DNA from: CAWDZK01 sp963726615
GTDB taxonomy: Bacteria; Actinomycetota; Actinomycetes; JACCUZ01
Assembly: GCA_963726615.1 (NCBI GenBank)
Contig: CAVSCX010000015.1
Span: forward strand, 186,001 to 250,000
Direction of reading: 5' to 3'
Length of the DNA: 64,000 nucleotides
The position numbers and the translations under genes are program-made. The notes under the pieces are model-generated. The model did no database searches, was not told the DNA's origin, and saw only the letters and a program-made list of their open reading frames with translations. Positions 58,818-64,000 of the stretch are shown in pieces (position 1 is the first letter of the stretch; each line of letters opens with the position of its first letter).

Positions 58818-59779
58818 GCGACGCGACCGCTCCGCTCCGGCTCGGGACCCGCCGCAGCGCGCTCGCACTCGCGCAGGCGCAGCGGGTCGCTGACGACCTC
58901 GTCGCCCGCACCGGCCGAGCCGTCGAGCTGGTCCACGTGACGACGTACGGCGACACCTCCCGCGACGCCCTGTCCCAGATCGGCGGGACCGGCGTCTTCG
59001 TGTCCGCCCTGCGCGAGGCCCTGCTGGCGGGCGACGTCGACCTCGCGGTCCACTCCCTCAAGGACCTGCCGACGAAGCCGGCCGACGGGATCGCGCTGGC
59101 CGCCGTCCCCACCCGGGAGGACGCGCGGGACGTCCTGATCGCCCGCGACGGCCTCACCCTCGGGGAGCTCCCCGCGGGCTCGACCGTCGGCACCGGCTCG
59201 CCGCGCCGGGCCGCCCAGGTCCGCGCCCTCGGCCTCGGGCTCGAGGTCGTCGATGTGCGTGGCAACGTCGACACCCGCCTGCGGCTCGTCGCCGACGGCC
59301 GGGTGGATGCCGTGGTCCTGGCCCGCGCCGGGCTGGCCCGGCTCGGCCGCCTGGACGAGGTCACCGAGACCCTCGACCCGATCCAGGTGCTGCCCGCCCC
59401 TGGCCAGGGCGCTTTGGCGATCGAGTGCCTCATGCCGCACGATGGCTCGGGCAGGCCCTCCGAGCTGCTCGACCTGCTCGGCACCCTCGACGACGCCGTG
59501 ACCCGGCTCGTCGTGGACGCCGAGCGAACCCTGCTCGCCACTCTGGAAGCCGGCTGCTCGGCCCCTGTCGGGGCCTACGGCGAAGCCGCCGACCCGGAGC
59601 CCGGCGAGCTTGTCCCCGAGCTGTACCTGCGTGCCGTCGTCAGTGCTGTCGACGGGACCGCGCAGGTACGGCTGTCCGCCACCGGACCTCTCGACGAGGC
59701 CTCACGGATCGGTCGCGACCTCGCGACCGAGCTGCTCGCCGAAGGTGCGGCCGATCTCATGTGGGAGCGCGTCCAGTGA
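58814..59779 (+). CDS. hemC: Hydroxymethylbilane synthase (porphobilinogen deaminase)
   Basis: A 321-residue enzyme that joins four porphobilinogens into hydroxymethylbilane. It has LRLGTRRSALALAQAQRVAD, TYGDTSRDALSQIGGTGVFV, the catalytic Asp in DLAVHSLKDLP, GTGSPRRAAQVRALGLGLEV and VDVRGNVDTRL. The cofactor-linking Cys is in LEAGCSAPVGAYG. All key residues are present. It is fourth-base coupled to hemA before and hemD after (GTGA). Confidence 0.95.
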   Translation: MSDATAPLRLGTRRSALALAQAQRVADDLVARTGRAVELVHVTTYGDTSRDALSQIGGTGVFVSALREALLAGDVDLAVHSLKDLPTKPADGIALAAVPTREDARDVLIARDGLTLGELPAGSTVGTGSPRRAAQVRALGLGLEVVDVRGNVDTRLRLVADGRVDAVVLARAGLARLGRLDEVTETLDPIQVLPAPGQGALAIECLMPHDGSGRPSELLDLLGTLDDAVTRLVVDAERTLLATLEAGCSAPVGAYGEAADPEPGELVPELYLRAVVSAVDGTAQVRLSATGPLDEASRIGRDLATELLAEGAADLMWERVQ

Positions 59780-61425
59780 CCCGCCCGAACACCAGTCCGA
59801 GCACCGGCCGCCGTGCCGGTACCGCCAAGAAGAAGCCGGCCAAGCCCGTTGGCAGAGTTGCCTTCGTCGGCGCCGGCCCCGGGGACCCGGAGCTGCTGAC
59901 GGTCCGCGCCGTCGAGCTGCTCTCCCGCGCCGACGTCGTGGTCACCGAGTCGCAGGACTCGGCGTTCGTGGCGCGCTTCTGCCGACCGGAAGTCGAGGTC
60001 GTCGACGGCTCGCTCGGCGACGACGGCCAGCCGCTGAGCCACGCGGTCCGCGCCCGGCTGGTGGTGAAGGCGGCCAAGTCCGGCGGGCTCGTCGTCCGGC
60101 TGCTCGACGGCGACCCGTTCCTCTACGCCACGGGGTCCGAGGAGGCTGCCGGCTGCGCGAAGGCAGGCATCACCTTCGAGGTGGTCCCGGGCGTCTCCTC
60201 GATAGCGGCGGTCCCGGCCTACGCCGGCATCCCGCTGACGTCCGCCAAGCACCGCGAGGTCCGGGTGGTCAACGTTGCCGAGGGCGGCGTGGACTGGGCG
60301 TCGTTGGGCGCGGGCAGCGCCACGCTGGTGCTGCTGTCCGCGACCCACGTCATCGGCGATGTCGCGAAGGCGCTGATCGCCGCCGGCCGGGCACCGGAGA
60401 CACCGGTGGCCATGACCAGGCTCGGCACCACCACCGAGCAGAGGACGGTCACCTCGTCGCTGGAGCGGGTCGCGGCCGAGGTCAAGGCGGCCAAGCTCAA
60501 CCCGCCCACGATCACCGTCGTCGGCGACACGGTGCCGATGCGGGAGCAGCTGTCCTGGTTCGAGACCAAGCCGTTGTTCGGCTGGCGGGTCCTGGTGCCC
60601 CGCACCAAGGAGCAGGCAGGCGCCCTGTCCGAGCAGCTGCGCGCGGCCGGTGCGGTGTCCGAGGAGGTCCCGACCATCGCGGTCGAGCCGCCCCGGACCC
60701 CGCAGCAGATGGAGCGGGCGATCAAGGGCCTGGTGACCGGCCGTTACGAGTGGGTCGCGTTCACCTCGCGCAACGCGGTCAAGGCCGTGCGCGAGCGGTT
60801 CGAGGAGTACGGCCTGGACGCGCGGGCGTTCGCCGGCATCAAGGTCGCCACCGTCGGCGAGCAGACCGCGGCCGACCTGCTGGCATGGGGGATCAAGCCC
60901 GACCTCGTGCCCAGCGGCGAGCAGTCCGCCGCCGGTCTGCTCGAGGACTGGCCGCCGTACGACCCGGTGTTCGACCCGATCGACCGCGTCTTCCTGCCGC
61001 GCGCGGACATCGCCACGGAGAACCTCGTGGCGGGCCTGGTCGAGCGGGGCTGGGAGGTCGACGACGTCACGGCCTACCGCACGGTGCGCGCCGCGCCGCC
61101 GGCGGCTCCGATCCGTGAGGCCATCAAGTCCGGCGGCTACGACGCCGTCGTGTTCACCTCGTCCTCCACCGTGCGCAACCTGGTCGGCATCGCCGGCAAG
61201 CCGCACACGACGACGGTGATCGCCTGCATCGGTCCCGCCACCGCGAAGACGGCCGAGGAGCACGGCCTGCGCGTCGACGTCCTGGCGCCGTCGCCGTCGG
61301 TCGTCGAGCTGGCCGGCGCCTTGTCGGACTACGGCGCGAGCCTGCGCACCTCTGCCGTGGCGGCCGGAGAGCCGGTGCTGCGTCCGTCGCAGAAGCGCGC
61401 CACCGCCCGCCGGAAGGCGACGTAG
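59776..61425 (+). CDS. hemD: Fused uroporphyrinogen-III methyltransferase / uroporphyrinogen-III synthase
   Basis: A 549-residue two-domain enzyme. Residues about 27-270 are a CobA/SUMT methylase: RVAFVGAGPGDPELLTVRAV, RLLDGDPFLYATGSEEA, EVVPGVSSIAAVPAYAGIPL and PVAMTRLGTTTEQRTV. Residues about 278-525 are HemD: GWRVLVPRTKEQAGALSEQL, WVAFTSRNAVKAVRERFEEY and AVVFTSSSTVRNLVGIAG. The fusion is usual in actinobacteria and serves haem (HemD) and sirohaem/cobalamin (CobA) branches. A basic N-terminal tail (TAKKKPAKPVG) and C-terminal tail (KRATARRKAT) are extra. Confidence 0.93.
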   Translation: MTRPNTSPSTGRRAGTAKKKPAKPVGRVAFVGAGPGDPELLTVRAVELLSRADVVVTESQDSAFVARFCRPEVEVVDGSLGDDGQPLSHAVRARLVVKAAKSGGLVVRLLDGDPFLYATGSEEAAGCAKAGITFEVVPGVSSIAAVPAYAGIPLTSAKHREVRVVNVAEGGVDWASLGAGSATLVLLSATHVIGDVAKALIAAGRAPETPVAMTRLGTTTEQRTVTSSLERVAAEVKAAKLNPPTITVVGDTVPMREQLSWFETKPLFGWRVLVPRTKEQAGALSEQLRAAGAVSEEVPTIAVEPPRTPQQMERAIKGLVTGRYEWVAFTSRNAVKAVRERFEEYGLDARAFAGIKVATVGEQTAADLLAWGIKPDLVPSGEQSAAGLLEDWPPYDPVFDPIDRVFLPRADIATENLVAGLVERGWEVDDVTAYRTVRAAPPAAPIREAIKSGGYDAVVFTSSSTVRNLVGIAGKPHTTTVIACIGPATAKTAEEHGLRVDVLAPSPSVVELAGALSDYGASLRTSAVAAGEPVLRPSQKRATARRKAT

Positions 61426-61436
61426 GGGACCGGCGG

Positions 61437-62450
61437 ATGACTGACGCCCGCTTCCCCGCCGGTCGCCCCCGCCGGTTGCGCAGCACCCCGGCGATGCGCT
61501 TGCTGGTGGCGCAGACCAGGCCGGCGCCGGCCGACCTGGTGCTGCCCCTGTTCGTCCGCGAGGGCCTGACTGATCCGGCCGGGATCACCTCGATGCCGGG
61601 CGTCGTGCAGCACTCCCGCGACTCGTTGCGCAAGGCGGCGGTGGAGGCCGTGCGGGCGGGAGTCGGTGGGCTGATGCTCTTCGGCGTGCCGGAGCGCCGT
61701 GACGCCACCGGGAGCGGTGCCACCGACGACGACGGGATCCTCAACGTCGCGATCCGGGACGTCGTCGCCGAGGTCGGCGACAGCACTGTCGTCATGAGCG
61801 ACCTCTGCCTGGACGAGTTCACCGACCACGGGCACTGCGGGGTGCTCGCCCCAGGAGTCAACGGAGTCGACAACGTCGACAACGATGCGACCCTCGTGCG
61901 CTACGCCGAGATGGGGCTGGCCCAGGCCGCGGCCGGGGCGCACGTCCTCGGTCTGTCCGGGATGATGGACGGCCAGGTCGGCGTGGTCCGCTCGGCGCTG
62001 GACGCCGACCGGTTCACCGGCACCGCGATCCTCGCGTACACCGCGAAGTACGCCTCCGCCTTCTACGGGCCGTTCCGGGAGGCCGTCGAGTCGACCCTGC
62101 AGGGGGACCGGCGCGGCTACCAGCAGGACCCGGCCAACGGCGACGAGGCGCTGCGGGAGCTGGCGCTGGACCTGGCCGAGGGCGCCGACATCGTCATGGT
62201 CAAGCCGGCCCTCCCGTATCTCGACGTGCTGCGTCGGGTCGCCGACGAGGCCTCCCGGCACGGTGTCCCCGTAGCTGCCTACCAGGTGTCCGGTGAGTAC
62301 GCGATGGCCGAGGCAGCGTTCGCCCGCGGCTGGCTCGACCGGGAGCGCACCATCGTCGAGACCTTGACCTCGGTCCGCCGCGCCGGCGCCGGCATCGTCC
62401 TGACCTACTGGGCCGTCGAGGCGTCGACGATGCTGCGGGACGGTCGATGA
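61437..62450 (+). CDS. hemB: Delta-aminolevulinic acid dehydratase (porphobilinogen synthase)
   Basis: A 337-residue enzyme that condenses two 5-aminolevulinates to porphobilinogen. It has RPRRLRSTPAMRLLVAQTRP at the N-terminus, SDLCLDEFTDHGHCG (Cys near the metal site), LGLSGMMDGQVGVVRSALDA, the active Lys residues in AYTAKYASAFYGPF and IVMVKPALPYLDVLR, and YQVSGEYAM. SGMMDG replaces the SDMMDG of many bacteria, as I recall also for Streptomyces. ATG 61437 is 11 bases after hemD; the stop overlaps hemL (ATGA). Confidence 0.95.
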   Translation: MTDARFPAGRPRRLRSTPAMRLLVAQTRPAPADLVLPLFVREGLTDPAGITSMPGVVQHSRDSLRKAAVEAVRAGVGGLMLFGVPERRDATGSGATDDDGILNVAIRDVVAEVGDSTVVMSDLCLDEFTDHGHCGVLAPGVNGVDNVDNDATLVRYAEMGLAQAAAGAHVLGLSGMMDGQVGVVRSALDADRFTGTAILAYTAKYASAFYGPFREAVESTLQGDRRGYQQDPANGDEALRELALDLAEGADIVMVKPALPYLDVLRRVADEASRHGVPVAAYQVSGEYAMAEAAFARGWLDRERTIVETLTSVRRAGAGIVLTYWAVEASTMLRDGR

Positions 62451-63766
62451 CCTACCCCTACGACGCGCCGGCGTCGGACGCGCTGATGCGGCGCGCGCGC
62501 ACGGTGACCCCCGGCGGCGTGAACTCGCCGGTCCGGGCGTTCCGCGCCGTCGGCGGCACCCCCCGGTTCATGACCTCGGGGCACGGCCCGTACCTCGTCG
62601 ACGCCGACGGTCGCGAGTACGTCGACCTGGTCTGCTCCTGGGGCCCGCTGCTGCTCGGCCACGCCCATCCCGTCGTGATCGACGCGGTGCACGCAGCCGT
62701 GTCGCGCGGTACGTCGTTCGGGACGCCGACCGAGGGCGAGGTAGCCCTCGCGGAGGAGATCGTGGCCCGGGTGGAGCCGGTGGAGCAGGTGCGGCTGGTG
62801 TCCAGCGGCACCGAGGCCACCATGTCCGCGATCAGGCTGGCCCGCGGCTTCACCGGCCGGACCAAGGTCGTGAAGTTCGCCGGCTGCTACCACGGTCACG
62901 TCGACTCGCTGCTGGCAGCCGCCGGGTCCGGGGTCGCGACCCTCGGGCTGCCGGACACCCCGGGGGTGACCGGCGCGTCGGCCGCCGACACCGTCGTGCT
63001 CCCGTACAACGACCTCGACGCTGTCGCCGAGGCGTTCCGGCGGCACGACGGTGAGATCGCGTGTGTCATCACCGAGGCGGCAGCGGGCAACATGGGCGTC
63101 GTCCCGCCCCGTCCGGGCTTCAACGCCGGGCTCGCGGACCTGTGCCGGGCCCACGGGGCGCTCTACGTCAGCGACGAGGTGATGACCGGCTTCCGGGTGA
63201 GCCGGGCCGGCTGGTTCGGCCTCGACGGCGTCCGCCCCGACCTGCTGACCTTCGGCAAGGTCATGGGCGGGGGCTTCCCGGCCGCCGCCTTCGGCGGCCG
63301 CGCCGACGTGATGGCCAGGCTGGCCCCGGCCGGCCCCGTCTACCAGGCTGGCACGCTGTCCGGGAACCCGGTCGCCACCGCGGCCGGCCTGGCCTCCCTG
63401 CGGCTGGCCACCGAGGAGGTCTACGCGCACGTGGACAAGGCGGCCGGCTGGCTGAGCGGGCTCGTGGACGACGCGCTGTCGGCCGAGGGCGTCCCGCACG
63501 TCGTGCAGAGCGCCGGCAGCATGTTCTCGGTCTTCTTCACGCCCGGTGCCGTGGTCGACTTCGCCGACGCACGTCGCCAGGAGTCGTTCCGCTTTCCGGC
63601 GTTCTTCCACGCCATGCTCGAGCGGGGGGTCTACCTGCCGCCCTCGGCGTTCGAGTCGTGGTTCCTGTCCTCCGCGCACGACAGCGTCGCGATGGACCGG
63701 GTTGCCGAGGCCCTCCCGCACGCTGCCCGGGCCGCCGCCCGCGCCGTCCCCGAGGAGAACACCTGA
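62447..63766 (+). CDS. hemL: Glutamate-1-semialdehyde 2,1-aminomutase
   Basis: A 439-residue PLP enzyme that makes 5-aminolevulinate from the HemA product. It shows TPGGVNSPVRAFRAVGG, VSSGTEATMSAIRLARGFTG, FAGCYHGHVDSLLAAAGSG, YVSDEVMTGFRVSRAGWFGL and the PLP Lys in LTFGKVMGGGFPAAAFGG. Residues QAGTLSGNPVATAAG complete the site. Together with hemA it shows that the C5 pathway is used. Its stop codon shares one base with the next ATG (TGATG at 63764-63768). Confidence 0.95.
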   Translation: MTYPYDAPASDALMRRARTVTPGGVNSPVRAFRAVGGTPRFMTSGHGPYLVDADGREYVDLVCSWGPLLLGHAHPVVIDAVHAAVSRGTSFGTPTEGEVALAEEIVARVEPVEQVRLVSSGTEATMSAIRLARGFTGRTKVVKFAGCYHGHVDSLLAAAGSGVATLGLPDTPGVTGASAADTVVLPYNDLDAVAEAFRRHDGEIACVITEAAAGNMGVVPPRPGFNAGLADLCRAHGALYVSDEVMTGFRVSRAGWFGLDGVRPDLLTFGKVMGGGFPAAAFGGRADVMARLAPAGPVYQAGTLSGNPVATAAGLASLRLATEEVYAHVDKAAGWLSGLVDDALSAEGVPHVVQSAGSMFSVFFTPGAVVDFADARRQESFRFPAFFHAMLERGVYLPPSAFESWFLSSAHDSVAMDRVAEALPHAARAAARAVPEENT

Positions 63767-64000
63767 TGTCCGAGACCACCGTCGTGCACGTGCTGCGGCA
63801 CGGTGAGGTGCACAACCCGGCCGGGGTCCTCTACGGCCGTCTGCCGGACTACCACCTCTCCGACCTCGGGCGCGCCATGGCCGACCGGATCGCCGAGCGG
63901 ATGCGCGGCGAGGACGTGACCCACGTCGTCGCGTCACCGCTCGAGCGGGCTCAGGAGACCGCCCGGCCGTCCGCCGATGCGCTCGGGCTGGAGGTCGCCG
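63766..64000 (+). CDS. Histidine phosphatase family protein, N-terminal part (cut by window edge)
   Basis: The first 78 codons are present. The catalytic motif is VVHVLRHGEVHNPAGVLYGR (RHG with phosphohistidine His), followed by HLSDLGRAMADRIAERM and VVASPLERAQETARP, all typical of the phosphoglycerate mutase-like phosphatases. It is translationally coupled to hemL. In actinobacteria a phosphatase of this kind often ends the hem cluster; its substrate is not known. Confidence 0.85.
   Translation, partial: MSETTVVHVLRHGEVHNPAGVLYGRLPDYHLSDLGRAMADRIAERMRGEDVTHVVASPLERAQETARPSADALGLEVA

Noticed and set aside
1..64000. tRNA, rRNA, CRISPR, transposase, integrase or phage genes
   Set aside because: Looked for on both strands by eye; no T-loop-like GGTTCGAATCC, array, DDE/Tyr recombinase motif or terminal repeat was found.

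Overview
The window is very GC-rich DNA from an actinomycete (class Actinomycetes). Supporting signs are GTG starts, four-base start/stop overlaps (GTGA, ATGA), many TANNNT -10 boxes placed 6-8 bases before a start codon, the rex-hemACD operon, a fused CobA-HemD, a bldN/rsbN-type pair, a BdtA-like HTH protein and the tiny actinobacterial ribosomal protein bS22. The right half follows the gene order I recall from the Streptomyces coelicolor SCO33xx region. I cannot fix the order or genus.

Layout. 1-9 kb (minus strand): the start of a fatty-acid desaturase, a SnoaL-like protein, an ABC export cassette (two ATPases, two very large FtsX-type permeases) and a lone WXG100 protein. 9-22 kb: mixed housekeeping and regulatory genes (two cupins, two TetR, PadR plus a HAAS membrane protein, an NmrA-like reductase, an HD hydrolase, a HelD-type RNA polymerase motor, a secreted sialidase-like protein and XPB helicase). 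Several regulators have clear palindromic operators. 22-34 kb: two tandem secreted beta-propeller proteins with matching upstream regions, two sulfotransferases, a cNMP-binding protein and a helicase-associated protein. 34-45 kb: an HAD-LarE fusion, a cold-shock protein, a secreted Ig-like protein, a MacAB-type efflux operon, an EamA exporter with an ArsR regulator, and AcuC with a phosphatase. 45-54 kb: the BdtA-like regulator, a secreted M36 metalloprotease, bS22, a frameshifted epimerase gene, an acyltransferase, the RsbN-like protein and BldN. 54-64 kb: HAD phosphatase, acyl-CoA ligase and glutaredoxin-like genes, two palindromic repeats, then rex-hemA-hemC-hemD-hemB-hemL and the start of a histidine phosphatase gene.

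How the genes work together. The hem operon makes tetrapyrroles from glutamyl-tRNA. Its first gene, rex, is an NADH sensor whose operator overlaps the operon promoter, so haem supply is tied to redox state. BldN and its membrane-bound antagonist form a sigma/anti-sigma pair. The propeller and protease genes supply extracellular proteins. The ABC and MacAB cassettes are export systems of unknown cargo.

No CRISPR array, tRNA, rRNA, transposase or phage module was seen. There is no gene-free stretch over 300 bases. Two genes carry apparent one-base frame errors in GC-rich runs (near 1,440 and 50,016), which may be sequencing errors.
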